Positions 26,032 to 35,265 of a stretch of DNA of 64,000 nucleotides are shown here, piece after piece; the first letter of the stretch is position 1; each line of letters starts with the position of its first letter. The stretch is taken from positions 3,028,001 through 3,092,000 of the forward strand of contig CP073261.1 in NCBI GenBank assembly GCA_019739335.1, in the 5' to 3' direction. Made by a program: the position numbers and the translations under genes. This DNA is from Erythrobacter sp. GTDB lineage: Bacteria; Pseudomonadota; Alphaproteobacteria; Sphingomonadales; Sphingomonadaceae. The notes beneath the pieces are model-generated. The model searched no databases. It saw only the letters and a list, made by a program, of their open reading frames with translations, and was not told where the DNA came from.

Positions 26032-27531
26032 TCACGCTCGCTCTCTCAGAGCGGGTTTCGACTGACGCTCTGTGGACTGATCGTCGGCGTTTAACAAGCT
26101 CAGCATAGCGGTCAAGCTAGCGAAGAGGGTGGCTGCCAAAGGCGTGCGCAAGGGATAGTCAACAAAGCTCGCGAGCAGCCAAATTCCGAACGACATCAGC
26201 AAGAACAGGGCCATATCCCTCCTCGCAGCATTGGCGGAGCGCATATGCACGAACAAGCGCCGTCCAAGCCAGACCAGCCCGAACACAACTATTAGTGCAC
26301 CAAACGCACCACCCTCGATGAGTATCTGAATGGGGTCATTATGAGCTTGGTTAAGATACCGCAGTCGCATGATCTCAGCGGGTTCATAGATTAGAAAAGC
26401 GACTTCAAACGACCCCAGGCCGGACCCGAACGGGAAAAAATCTCGTGCCATTTGCCAGAAAATAGGCAGGTATAACCAGCGCAGTTCTTCGATGTCACTG
26501 GTCATGAAAAGCCGGGTCAGCGCAGTCTGTCGCTGATCCTCTGAAAGGAAGGTGAGGATCAGAACGGGGACCAGCACGAAACCGGCCGCCAGGATCAGAA
26601 GCAGTATCTTTGCCAACGGCCGACGGCTGACCGGCTGCTTCCTTTTCCAGTTAGCTGATAGCACGTCATGGTTCATGCCGCGCATCGTCAGCCAAACACA
26701 AGCCAGCAGCACCGGCACGGAAAGCATCAGGCCGGCGCGTGACCCTGTCAGGACGAGGAGCGGAAACAGCGCCACCATCGATACCAGGGGGACCGCAACC
26801 AGCATGGCAGCAGACTTGCGCTTTCTTGCCCAGAGAGGCCACTGCCAGCAAATCGCCAGAAGAAGCCAAAGCAACATGATCGACTGGTGATTACGGTTGG
26901 AAAACAGGCCCACGGGATGGCCGCTGTTGGTAATAGCGTAAAGATGCAGGGCATCGCCGCCCATCGACTGGAAGACTCCCAGAACCGCACTGAGGAGACC
27001 GACCGCCATTAGCGCGGGAATTATGACCTGTCGTTTCGATTGCTCCTGAATCCCGACGAGCGCTACCGCAGCAAGCGGAATGACCAGCGCGAAAAATGTA
27101 TTCCACGTGCGGTTTGGATCGAGCGACAACGGTCGCGGTCCTTCGGGGTAGCCTATCACCTGGGTGAATTGCGCAATATGGTCCCGCTGTGGCAATTGCG
27201 TCCACAAATCCCATGGGAGTGGGATAAGCTGGACCAGAGCGAGAAGCATCAGCAAGGCGATCCACAATAGTGGAACGCGTACTGCCCGCAAATCGCCCGG
27301 GCGCGAAACGATCAGTGCATAGGTCAGAAGGATTACTGCCAACGGCCGCAAGACGATGAGGGAATCAATGTCGGAGCGAGATCCGCCTCCTGTCAGGGCG
27401 ACGATACCGAGGAACAGCATCAGCGCTATGAAGCGCGCTCGCGGAGAAGCGAGTTTTGTTACTACACCCTCAAGCAGCTTTCCCGCAGGCCACTTGGCGC
27501 CCGAGCGCGTAGGTCGCAAACTGGGTGACAT
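26032..27531 (-). CDS. O-antigen ligase/polymerase family membrane protein (Wzy-like)
   Basis: A 499-residue protein with about ten to twelve transmembrane helices. The large periplasmic loop near residues 370-420 and the motifs LTGSRAGL near 265 and QAHNDPIQILIEGGAFG near 400 are typical of the O-antigen ligase (Wzy_C) superfamily, which joins repeat units at the outer face of the inner membrane. Located directly upstream of the wza- and wzc-like genes, it is the likely polymerase of that export operon. A different polymerase lies at 30228. Confidence 0.85.
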   Translation of the reverse strand: MSPSLRPTRSGAKWPAGKLLEGVVTKLASPRARFIALMLFLGIVALTGGGSRSDIDSLIVLRPLAVILLTYALIVSRPGDLRAVRVPLLWIALLMLLALVQLIPLPWDLWTQLPQRDHIAQFTQVIGYPEGPRPLSLDPNRTWNTFFALVIPLAAVALVGIQEQSKRQVIIPALMAVGLLSAVLGVFQSMGGDALHLYAITNSGHPVGLFSNRNHQSIMLLWLLLAICWQWPLWARKRKSAAMLVAVPLVSMVALFPLLVLTGSRAGLMLSVPVLLACVWLTMRGMNHDVLSANWKRKQPVSRRPLAKILLLILAAGFVLVPVLILTFLSEDQRQTALTRLFMTSDIEELRWLYLPIFWQMARDFFPFGSGLGSFEVAFLIYEPAEIMRLRYLNQAHNDPIQILIEGGAFGALIVVFGLVWLGRRLFVHMRSANAARRDMALFLLMSFGIWLLASFVDYPLRTPLAATLFASLTAMLSLLNADDQSTERQSKPALRERA

Positions 27532-27706
27532 AATTCTTCTTCACCTGAAACGAAGCTGAAGGCAATGGCAGCGATTCTGCGGAGGAGGATGGCTCATACA
27601 CCGGAACCTCGCTGAGGCAACCCGCGCAGTGTGCCGCTGCATCCTTTATTGCGAGTTTTTACCTTCATATTCTGGTGCTTGGACACTCGCATGCAGTCTC
27701 CCAGCT

Positions 27707-27772
27707 ATTACAAGACCGCTTGTGAAGGTATCGCCCTGCGACCGCGAGAAGGCGATGCCTGCCCCTTGTAAT
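27707..27772. promoter_or_regulatory. Nested inverted repeats in the eps/purF divergent region
   Basis: ATTACAAG (27707-27714) and CTTGTAAT (27765-27772) are perfect 8-bp arms 50 bp apart; inside them ATCGCC (27730-27735) and GGCGAT (27751-27756) form a second stem with a 15-nt loop. The structure lies 54 bp before purF and 176 bp before the polymerase gene on the other strand. It resembles a leader RNA with a closing stem. No known riboswitch consensus was recognised. Confidence 0.45.
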
Positions 27773-27825
27773 CATTCCGCAACATCGCCATTGGGGACTG
27801 GCGCCAGGCTGCATAGCGGACATCC

Positions 27826-29316
27826 ATGAACCTTACCCACCCCTTCCTCAACGCGGACGGTGACGACAAGCTGCACGAAGAGTGTGGCGTGTTTGGAATC
27901 ATTGGCGGAGACGAGGCTTCCGCCACTACCGCATTGGGGTTGCATGCACTCCAGCATCGTGGGCAGGAAGCTGTCGGCATCAGCAGTTTCGACGGGGCGG
28001 AGTTCTACACCATTCGGGCGCTCGGGCACGTGGCAGAGAACTTTTCGAGCGCCGAATCGCTGGCCGAACTGCCGGGGCATATGGCGGCTGGGCACGTGCG
28101 CTATTCAACCACTGGCGGCGCGGGACTGCGCAACGTCCAGCCGCTATATGCTGATCTGGCCAGCGGCGGATTTGCCGTGGCGCATAACGGCAATATCTCC
28201 AACGCCAGCAAGCTGCGGCAGGAACTGGTCCAGAAGGGGGCGATCTTCCAGTCCACTTCGGACACTGAAGTCATCATTCACCTCGTCGCCACCAGCCGTT
28301 ATCCCACCATGCTGGACAAGCTGGTGGACGCGCTGCGGTTGGTCGAAGGTGCCTATGCTTTGGTGGTAATGACTCCGCGCGGCATGGCAGCCGTGCGCGA
28401 TCCGCTCGGCATTCGCCCGCTGGTGATGGGCAAGCTGGGCGATGCGACAGTTTTCGCCAGCGAAACCGTGGCGCTGGACGTGGTGGGCGCAGAATTCATC
28501 CGCCAGGTCGATCCGGGCGAATTCATCGAGGTCGATTTTGACGGCACCATGCGCTGTCACCGCCCCTTCGGCAATGTGGCTGAGCGTCCGTGCATATTCG
28601 AACATGTCTATTTCAGTCGCCCCGATTCTATCTTCAACAAGCGCTCGGTTTATGAAAGCCGCAAACACATTGGCAAGGAACTGGCCAAAGAGGCTCCTTG
28701 CGATGCAGACCTGGTGGTGCCGGTGCCGGACAGCGGCGTTCCCGCGGCCATCGGCTATTCGCAACAGTCCGGAATTCCGTTCGAACTCGGCATCATCCGT
28801 TCACACTATGTCGGCCGCACCTTCATCCAGCCAAGCGATGGCGCCCGCCATGCGGGGGTCAAGCGCAAGCACAATGCCAACCGCTCCATCGTAGCAGGCA
28901 AGCGCATCGTGCTGATCGACGATTCGATCGTGCGCGGCACCACGAGCATGAAGATTGTCGAGATCATGCGCGATGCGGGCGCTGCGGAAGTGCATTTTCG
29001 TGTCGCCAGTCCGCCCACCGGCCACGGCTGCTACTACGGTGTGGACACGCCCGAACGCTCGAAGCTGCTGGCGGGCCGGATGGACCTTGAAGCGATGTGC
29101 AAGTTCATCAAGGCGGACAGCCTCGCCTTCGTCAGCATAGACGGGCTGTATCGCGCGGTCGGCCACGCCGGGCGCGACAAGGCCAGTCCGCAGTACTGCG
29201 ACGCCTGTTTTACCGGCGAATACCCCACACGCCTGACGGATCTCGAAGGACGGCAGGACCGCGACGCGCAGTTGGATCTACCGGTGAGCGAAAGACTGAC
29301 GGACAAGGTTGCCTGA
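27826..29316 (+). CDS. purF: Amidophosphoribosyltransferase
   Basis: A 496-residue enzyme for the first step of purine synthesis: PRPP plus glutamine to phosphoribosylamine. A 19-residue propeptide precedes the catalytic Cys20 in HEECGVFGI (class II glutamine amidotransferase). The PRPP motif VLIDDSIVRGTT is near residue 363. Cysteines in the pattern CIFEH, GHGCYYG and YCDACFTGEYP match the four ligands of the iron-sulfur, oxygen-sensitive Bacillus type with propeptide. It interrupts the polysaccharide genes on the opposite strand and is followed by an SDR gene one base later. Confidence 0.95.
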   Translation: MNLTHPFLNADGDDKLHEECGVFGIIGGDEASATTALGLHALQHRGQEAVGISSFDGAEFYTIRALGHVAENFSSAESLAELPGHMAAGHVRYSTTGGAGLRNVQPLYADLASGGFAVAHNGNISNASKLRQELVQKGAIFQSTSDTEVIIHLVATSRYPTMLDKLVDALRLVEGAYALVVMTPRGMAAVRDPLGIRPLVMGKLGDATVFASETVALDVVGAEFIRQVDPGEFIEVDFDGTMRCHRPFGNVAERPCIFEHVYFSRPDSIFNKRSVYESRKHIGKELAKEAPCDADLVVPVPDSGVPAAIGYSQQSGIPFELGIIRSHYVGRTFIQPSDGARHAGVKRKHNANRSIVAGKRIVLIDDSIVRGTTSMKIVEIMRDAGAAEVHFRVASPPTGHGCYYGVDTPERSKLLAGRMDLEAMCKFIKADSLAFVSIDGLYRAVGHAGRDKASPQYCDACFTGEYPTRLTDLEGRQDRDAQLDLPVSERLTDKVA

Positions 29317-29317
29317 G

Positions 29318-30043
29318 ATGAGCGAAGCTGCTGCCGAAAAGCCCTTCGCGGGCAAGATCGCGCTTGTAACCGGAGCGAGCCGCGGCATCGGTGCGGCCAC
29401 CGCCGCCGCACTGGCGGCCAAGGGCGCACACGTCATCATTACCGGACGCAAGGTGAAAGACCTCGAAGCGGTGGAGGATGCGATCCACAGCGCCGGGGGA
29501 AGCGCTACCATCGCTCCCATGGACCTGACCGAAAGCGATTCGATCGGGCGATTGGCGCAGGCCGTCGCCGAGCGCTGGCAGAAACTTGATTTCCTCGTCA
29601 TAAGCGCGGCGCAATTGCCTACGCTGACTCCCGTTACGCAGATCGATGCCAAGCAGTTCAATCAAGCGCTGACGCTGAACGTCCTCGCCACGCAGGCACT
29701 GATCGCCGGATTCGATCCGCTGCTGAAGCGCGCCGAGGCGGGGCGCATAATCGGACTAACCAGCTCGGTTGGCAACGAGCCGCGGCCATTCTGGGGTGCC
29801 TATGGCGCCAGCAAGGCGGCATTCGAGAACCTGCTCGAGGCGCATGCACGCGAAGTCGAGCGCATTTCGCAGATCCGTGTTGCAATCGTCGACCCCGGCG
29901 CAACCCGCACTGCCATGCGCGCGCGCGCCTACCCAGGGGAAGACCCGCAAAGCGTCAAACCGCCAGAAACGGTGGGCGATCGCATCGCTGCGCTGTTGAC
30001 GGAAGATTTCGCCAATCTTCATCGCGAGCGGGTTGATATTTGA
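29318..30043 (+). CDS. Short-chain dehydrogenase/reductase
   Basis: A 241-residue classical SDR. The cofactor motif TGASRGIGAA is at residues 18-27, SAAQ replaces the usual NNAG strand region near 90, and the catalytic triad is seen as TSSV and YGASK near residues 150-167. The ATG at 29318 is one base after the purF stop, so the two are cotranscribed. Substrate is unknown; the link to purine synthesis is positional only. Confidence 0.85.
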   Translation: MSEAAAEKPFAGKIALVTGASRGIGAATAAALAAKGAHVIITGRKVKDLEAVEDAIHSAGGSATIAPMDLTESDSIGRLAQAVAERWQKLDFLVISAAQLPTLTPVTQIDAKQFNQALTLNVLATQALIAGFDPLLKRAEAGRIIGLTSSVGNEPRPFWGAYGASKAAFENLLEAHAREVERISQIRVAIVDPGATRTAMRARAYPGEDPQSVKPPETVGDRIAALLTEDFANLHRERVDI

Positions 30044-30127
30044 GTCTCGACACCTTGGCGAGGGCTAAGCAAACAGGGATTCTATTGCCGAAACAACCAC
30101 TGCGATTCCTGCGCGGATAATTTTACA

Positions 30128-30157
30128 GGCAGCGGTTGACCTAACTGAATCGCTGCC
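30128..30157. terminator. Inverted repeat between convergent SDR and Wzy genes
   Basis: GGCAGCG and CGCTGCC form perfect 7-bp arms around a 16-nt loop, between two convergent genes. There is only a weak run of T on the minus side (TGTAAAATT). It may act as a bidirectional terminator, but the long loop makes this tentative. The rest of the 184-bp gap shows nothing recognisable. Confidence 0.4.
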
Positions 30158-30227
30158 ATCCCCTCATTGGTGAGATTGTATCCAGCCGATGAATAACCGG
30201 GCCTGCCAATTGGCGCGCGAATGAATA

Positions 30228-31646
30228 TCAACGGGCGACCGAAGGGCGGGGACGGAGCTGCGAAACCTTCCGGGCTGCGGGCGACTTCAGAATCGCCTTC
30301 TTCATCTCCGCGGCATGCTGGAAGGCCCAATATCTCTCCACGATGAAGATAGCGACAGCATACTTCAGATATATCACCACCGCTGCGGTGAACTCCACGG
30401 TCACGAAATAGATCGCAACCATGCACAACAAAGCGTAGCGAGCGCCTGCGAACCGTTGATCAGAGGATGCGAGCTGTCGTTTCCTGACGAATGATAGAAA
30501 AGCGCCAAACAATGCCATTCCGAACGGGATCCCCAACCAACCGAAGTTGAGGTATAGTTCGCCAATACCACCGGGCGGGAAGCCTGTCAGCCCACCTGTC
30601 GTAAAGAGGTCTTGTGCGACAAAGGGGCCGAGACGAATATTCGGTTTGTCTTCCCACATCACGCGGGGGATGGGTGCCAACAAAAACGTTGCGTAGGTGG
30701 ATCCCAGAAACAGCTCACTATCCGTATCCAGCCGATCAATGATCCCAGCCGTTTTTGCGGGATCGATAAAATAGGCACCTTCGAACGCATGGGTGGCGGA
30801 CGCTTCGATAGCAGCGAAGACGCTAAGGTCCTGAATTCCTTGACCAGCCCTCGAACCATCACGTATTTGGCTCGAGAAGGAAACAAATATGAGTACTGTC
30901 GCAAGAATGCCGAGGCGTCCTGCAATCTTGATGGCCTTCGCTTCTGCAGAAAGCTTTTGCATGTGTCGAAAAGAAAGAACAATGAGAGCTACGATGATGA
31001 TCGCCAAGATCGTATTTCGGCGACTTGACAAAAACATGGTAAGAGAAACAAAACCAATAGCCACCGTATAAATATTGACTTTCGTAAGCTTCTTCGACAT
31101 GGCAAGCCAGTATATAAAGAATACAACCAGCCAGTCACCGCCAATAGCTAGAAAACCAAGCGCGCTCCTATCTCCTTCTTCATCAACAAAGAACTTTGTT
31201 GCGACGAATCTCAGGGATCTTATCTGCTCGATGAAGCCCATCTGTTGAAAATAGATAGCGATGAGGCCCAAGCTTAACGCGAAGAAGGCCCAATAGATAA
31301 AACGCCAATCAATGCGCGGAGCCGCGACCGGGCGTATTGACCCGCGCGAAGGCGAATAGGCACTTGCAAGGAAGTAGCCCGCAATCAGGCTGACCACCGC
31401 CAGGGTGATAGCGAACTGCCCGATGTCGATGATGTAAAAGGCCACCCAGTCGGGTCGGAAAGGCAGATCGTAAACCACCGCAAACCCGAGGTAAATGCAC
31501 TTCAAGGTGTAACCGAGCAACCAAGTCCATGCCATCACTTTCAAAGGGGCCGGCCCCGGCCCCTTCGCCTCATACTGTGATGCTACGAATAACAGCAGCG
31601 TGGGCAGGACACCCAGGATGAAGATGGTGGCAGCGTACATTGTCAC
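30228..31646 (-). CDS. Oligosaccharide repeat-unit polymerase (second Wzy-like protein)
   Basis: A 472-residue membrane protein with about ten to twelve helices and a central loop near residues 255-345. The segment PPGGIGELYLNFGWLGIPFGM near residue 385 is characteristic of O-antigen polymerase/OligoRepUnit families. Its DNA is visibly AT-richer (about 30.6-31.2 kb) than the neighbouring genes, as is common for polymerase genes acquired with surface-polysaccharide loci. It ends an operon with the epimerase, three sulfotransferases, glycosyltransferase, flippase and methyltransferase upstream. Confidence 0.85.
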   Translation of the reverse strand: MTMYAATIFILGVLPTLLLFVASQYEAKGPGPAPLKVMAWTWLLGYTLKCIYLGFAVVYDLPFRPDWVAFYIIDIGQFAITLAVVSLIAGYFLASAYSPSRGSIRPVAAPRIDWRFIYWAFFALSLGLIAIYFQQMGFIEQIRSLRFVATKFFVDEEGDRSALGFLAIGGDWLVVFFIYWLAMSKKLTKVNIYTVAIGFVSLTMFLSSRRNTILAIIIVALIVLSFRHMQKLSAEAKAIKIAGRLGILATVLIFVSFSSQIRDGSRAGQGIQDLSVFAAIEASATHAFEGAYFIDPAKTAGIIDRLDTDSELFLGSTYATFLLAPIPRVMWEDKPNIRLGPFVAQDLFTTGGLTGFPPGGIGELYLNFGWLGIPFGMALFGAFLSFVRKRQLASSDQRFAGARYALLCMVAIYFVTVEFTAAVVIYLKYAVAIFIVERYWAFQHAAEMKKAILKSPAARKVSQLRPRPSVAR

Positions 31647-31653
31647 AGCCCGA

Positions 31654-32673
31654 TCATCCTAGCTGGCCTTTTTGCGTCTGACGATACCATCGAATGGTGC
31701 GGCGCACCCCCTCCTCAAAGGAAATCGGCAGTGGACCGCATACCCTGCGGGTTAGCTCCATGTCGAATTGATATTCGGTTCGAATATTGCGCAGGCGGAA
31801 GCCGGTGAAGGGAGCCGGTAGCCCCAGGCGTCGAAGTACATCGCCAGCCAGCGCCAGGCCGCGCACAAGCGGGAGCGGAAAGGTCGGAGGTGGCCGCTTT
31901 CCGAGAGATTTGGCGCAGGCGTTGATGTAATCGCGCAGCGAGAACGGTTCATAATCGGCGAGGTAGAATACGTTACCCTGAATTGCACCCGCATCTGCGC
32001 GCAATAATTGCAGATATTGCCAGGCGATATTCTCCACGTAGAAGTAGCTCTTGTTGAGGGCGCCAGGGCCGGAATGAAAGAACAGGCCCTTGTCGATCAA
32101 CCTCAGCACACTGGTATAATGTGGGCTCATTTCCGGGCCCCAGCCGGTGGTCGGGCGGGTCAGGCACCATGTCACTCCGCCGCCATCACATTCCCGAACG
32201 ATCATCTCGGTGGCGATCTTGCTTTCACCATAGACGGTGGACGGAAGATATTCGTGGTCGCTCTTGGGTACGTGGCCAACACCGCAGACGAGTTGTGACG
32301 ACGTGTAGATCGCCCTCGTCACGCTATCCGTTGCCGCTACCAGTTCGCACAAATTGCGGACGCCGCCACGGTTGGCCTCGTAATCCTCGAGTGTCTTGCC
32401 TTCGAGATCGGTGCGGGCTGCGAGGTGCAGCAGAGCCTGTGGGCGCACCTGCGCAAACGCCCGGTCCAGCCCCTCGCGATCGAGGAGATCGCAGTTGATG
32501 TGCTGCCAGGTGATTTCTCCCTGCGGCGCGCGCTGATCGAGCCCTGTTACTTCGTAACCCTCCGCCACCAGCAGACGGCACAGCCATTTGCCGATGAAGC
32601 CGGCATCACCTGTCACAAGGACACGCCCGCCGGCAGGCACCGGCAAATCGCGGCGATTGCTCGTCTCAGGCAT
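31654..32673 (-). CDS. NAD-dependent epimerase/dehydratase
   Basis: A 339-residue extended SDR. The NAD motif VTGDAGFIGKWLCRLL starts near residue 20; the catalytic region has TSSQLVCG near 120 and YGESKIATE near 143. Similarity is to nucleotide-sugar epimerases and dehydratases, but the exact product cannot be named. The ATG at 32673 overlaps the sulfotransferase stop by 8 bp, which rules out the longer upstream reading. It should supply a sugar for the same polysaccharide. Confidence 0.82.
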   Translation of the reverse strand: MPETSNRRDLPVPAGGRVLVTGDAGFIGKWLCRLLVAEGYEVTGLDQRAPQGEITWQHINCDLLDREGLDRAFAQVRPQALLHLAARTDLEGKTLEDYEANRGGVRNLCELVAATDSVTRAIYTSSQLVCGVGHVPKSDHEYLPSTVYGESKIATEMIVRECDGGGVTWCLTRPTTGWGPEMSPHYTSVLRLIDKGLFFHSGPGALNKSYFYVENIAWQYLQLLRADAGAIQGNVFYLADYEPFSLRDYINACAKSLGKRPPPTFPLPLVRGLALAGDVLRRLGLPAPFTGFRLRNIRTEYQFDMELTRRVCGPLPISFEEGVRRTIRWYRQTQKGQLG

Positions 32674-33466
32674 AAAGGTCGAACCCCCAAGCTGCCCTGC
32701 GTTCAAGATAATAGGCTTCGAGCTCCTCGTCGAAGGCCTCCTGCCCTTCCCCGCTTGCGCCCTTCCGGGCAAAAACGAAGCCGTCCTTGAACTTGCTCCG
32801 GAACTGTTCGGAACTCTGTTCCTGCGCCTTTCGCGTTCTTTCGAGCGTGGACGCCTCCAGCGCAGAGGTGATTTCTGCGAGATCGGCGTCGATTCCGATG
32901 TGGCCGACGATCCGCGTGAACTCCTGCAACGGCTCTGCCCGCAGGTCTTCGTAGCGAATGATCAGCCCGGCATGCGGCTTCCACGAAGTATAAAAGCGCA
33001 TGTAGCTGTCGAGCCCGAATTCAGGATGGCGAACCAGATCGTTCAGATCTCCGGCAAACCCGAATTCCTTCTTGGCGTTCGCATAATGCAGGAAGGACAC
33101 CATCGTATCCCGCGGTTCGCGGGTAAACAGGACCGATGGGCGGCCTGCCCAGACGCGATTGTAAGGGCGGTGGGTTTTCAGGATGCGGTCGCTTGAGCGG
33201 AACGGCCACGGCTTGAAGAAGCTCGGATTGGCGAATTCGGGCATCGATGCATCGACCGCATCGAAGCTGAAATCACCGGCCCTGCCCATCTCGCGGGCAG
33301 CCAGGAGGTTGTAAAAGAATATGCGTACCCAGGTGCTGCCGGTCTTGGGGTAGAAGGCGAACACCTTGTCGCTGGCACGCAGGCCTGCAATGCTGCGTCC
33401 CCACAGCCATGCTTTTTCAGCAGCCCAGACGGGATTCCTGATGGCTCTGGCGATCTGCGGATTCAT
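32666..33466 (-). CDS. Sulfotransferase (first of three)
   Basis: A 266-residue PAPS-dependent sulfotransferase. The 5'-phosphosulfate loop is FYPKTGSTWVR near residue 38, and the 3'-phosphate loop is TREPRDTMVSFLHY near residue 115. The pattern is of the Sulfotransfer_1 domain. Such enzymes move sulfate from PAPS to a hydroxyl or amino group; here, given its neighbours, probably to a polysaccharide sugar (inference). It overlaps the epimerase gene by 8 bp and lies 16 bp after the second sulfotransferase. Confidence 0.88.
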   Translation of the reverse strand: MNPQIARAIRNPVWAAEKAWLWGRSIAGLRASDKVFAFYPKTGSTWVRIFFYNLLAAREMGRAGDFSFDAVDASMPEFANPSFFKPWPFRSSDRILKTHRPYNRVWAGRPSVLFTREPRDTMVSFLHYANAKKEFGFAGDLNDLVRHPEFGLDSYMRFYTSWKPHAGLIIRYEDLRAEPLQEFTRIVGHIGIDADLAEITSALEASTLERTRKAQEQSSEQFRSKFKDGFVFARKGASGEGQEAFDEELEAYYLERRAAWGFDLYA

Positions 33467-33482
33467 CTTTGCGGCAACTCCC

Positions 33483-34367
33483 TCAGGCGGTCGGTTCTTC
33501 GTAGCCGAGCCAGTCCATGGTCGGCGCGATGACGCGGCGTAACTTGTGCAATTGCTCTTCGGTCATCCCCGACAGGGCGTCCCGACGGGATTCGGCCATC
33601 CCAGGCTTGAACTCCTCGGCAAAATAAGTCCGGACTTCAGCGGTATAATCGAGGCCTAGAAAGCCCAGGACATCAATCATTTTCTGCTCGCTCAGATCCT
33701 CCAGCCGCACTTCATGATAGCGATCGGGTGCGATTGCCCGGGCATCGATGCGAGCCCGCTCCACGCAGGTGCGCCATTGCATCCCCGCCACCTCGATCAG
33801 ATCCATTTCATTCACCATCTGCCGCAGTCCCGGCAGGCGCGGCCCCCACAATGTCCGCGGGCTATCGCCACTGCGGGGGATGACCCGGCTAATGAACTCT
33901 AGCGCATAATAGGGCAGTTGGCGGGGCTTCATCTGCTTCAGTCGCTGCTTCAGGATTGAATCCTTGGATCCCTTGTGCCCCTGCCCGATCCCCTTGGTGA
34001 AATTGCGCCAATACCAATGGATGGAGATCGCCGCATCGAAGCCGTTGCGTGTGATGTGGACATATCTGGCATCGGGAAATATCTTGTCGATGAAGGGCAC
34101 CCGCAGGGAATTGCTGGGAGTTTTCTCCAATAGCCGATCGCCTTTCGCCGCCGCCACCGTCTTGCCGAAGTAATCGCGGATATGCGCCATGACTTCCGGT
34201 CGGGCGGCGCTGGCAGGCAGCAGGTCCGACAGTCCATCGTTCCCATAGCGCCATACCAGGCGTGGTTCCTTGACGTGGACAAGCGCGGGATGCGCTTCCA
34301 GCAACCGGCCCAGGACACTGGTACCCGCACGCGGCGCGCCAAGGATGATGACCGGGTTGCTGATCAC
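33483..34367 (-). CDS. Sulfotransferase family protein (second of three)
   Basis: A 294-residue protein. The GTG at 34367 is taken as start because the fold begins right there with VIILGAPRAGTSVLGRLLEAHP, the PAPS-binding loop (PRAGTS). The 3'-phosphate region is seen as HITRNGFDAAISIHW near residue 115. The frame is open upstream but overlaps the third sulfotransferase gene. GAGGCAGG precedes the GTG. It differs enough from its neighbours that it is not a recent tandem copy. Confidence 0.82.
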   Translation of the reverse strand: MISNPVIILGAPRAGTSVLGRLLEAHPALVHVKEPRLVWRYGNDGLSDLLPASAARPEVMAHIRDYFGKTVAAAKGDRLLEKTPSNSLRVPFIDKIFPDARYVHITRNGFDAAISIHWYWRNFTKGIGQGHKGSKDSILKQRLKQMKPRQLPYYALEFISRVIPRSGDSPRTLWGPRLPGLRQMVNEMDLIEVAGMQWRTCVERARIDARAIAPDRYHEVRLEDLSEQKMIDVLGFLGLDYTAEVRTYFAEEFKPGMAESRRDALSGMTEEQLHKLRRVIAPTMDWLGYEEPTA

Positions 34368-34380
34368 AGGCCTGCCTCGG

Positions 34381-35265
34381 TCAATCCAGCTGCCAGGCAC
34401 TTCGGAGGCGGGCTTCCGAAGGGCGCTGGTCGGCAGGCAATTGGGACAGCACACGGATGGTCTCATCCACTGCAGGTGCAAACAACTGGTTCAGCTTGCG
34501 GCGGTGTTCGCGCGGCAGGATATCCTTTCGCGGAGCAATGAGCGTCAGTCCCTGGTGCGCCCAGTTGCACAGCTTGGCCACAACTTTGCTCTTGGTCGAA
34601 TTCTCGATGGCGAGAAGGATCCGGTTATAGCTGTTCTTCTTGGGGGCAGCGTTCAGACTGGGCGGTTCAAAGCTGTCATCGACGCCAAGGTAGCGATAGA
34701 TTTCCTGCACTGCGGCCAGCCCGTTCTCCGCGATATCCTCGTAAAGAACGACCTTGATGTTTTCGGCTCCGAAAGTGTCGATGTAGCGTTGAATCTGCGG
34801 CCCGTAGAGGCTGCGCCCTACTGCCTGCCCGAGCGGCTCGGCAATGGGATCGGGAAAGCCCGGCCGGGAATTGAGGATATCGGCGATCCCCTCCTCCAGC
34901 GGCAAGTTGGGCAGATCGCCCTTGCGTAGCAGCCAGAAATAGCCCGAAACTGTGCGGTCCACCGGATGGCGCAGGCTGACCACCAGCTTTGCCCCCTCGG
35001 CGTAGGGTCGAAGCGCGAGATGCGCACCTTCATCCCACAGATATTCGACCGAGATGTCGCCAGTGGTCTGTCCCGGTTCAGGGTCGAACCGATCAAAGAA
35101 CCATGCTTCGCCCCGCTCGCGCTGCACGGCTCCGCCGATATATCCCGCTTCGTACTTCTTGTCGGGTACACAGATGCCCGGATGATCCTTCAGGCAGTAG
35201 TACAACCACGAGGTCGCGCATTTCTGGGCGCCGATGACCACGTAATCAAGCTTTCGCGATTCCAT
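34381..35265 (-). CDS. Sulfotransferase, heparan-sulfate type (third of three)
   Basis: A 294-residue sulfotransferase. The PAPS loop VIGAQKCATSWLYYCLKDHP starts near residue 10, a form close to the N-deacetylase/N-sulfotransferase and NodH-like group, and the second loop is SLRHPVDRTVSGYFW near residue 95. LGVDDSFEPP and the C-terminal lysine-rich helix also fit. It starts inside the stop of the preceding fragment gene (TAATG), so it is translationally coupled to it. Confidence 0.88.
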   Translation of the reverse strand: MESRKLDYVVIGAQKCATSWLYYCLKDHPGICVPDKKYEAGYIGGAVQRERGEAWFFDRFDPEPGQTTGDISVEYLWDEGAHLALRPYAEGAKLVVSLRHPVDRTVSGYFWLLRKGDLPNLPLEEGIADILNSRPGFPDPIAEPLGQAVGRSLYGPQIQRYIDTFGAENIKVVLYEDIAENGLAAVQEIYRYLGVDDSFEPPSLNAAPKKNSYNRILLAIENSTKSKVVAKLCNWAHQGLTLIAPRKDILPREHRRKLNQLFAPAVDETIRVLSQLPADQRPSEARLRSAWQLD

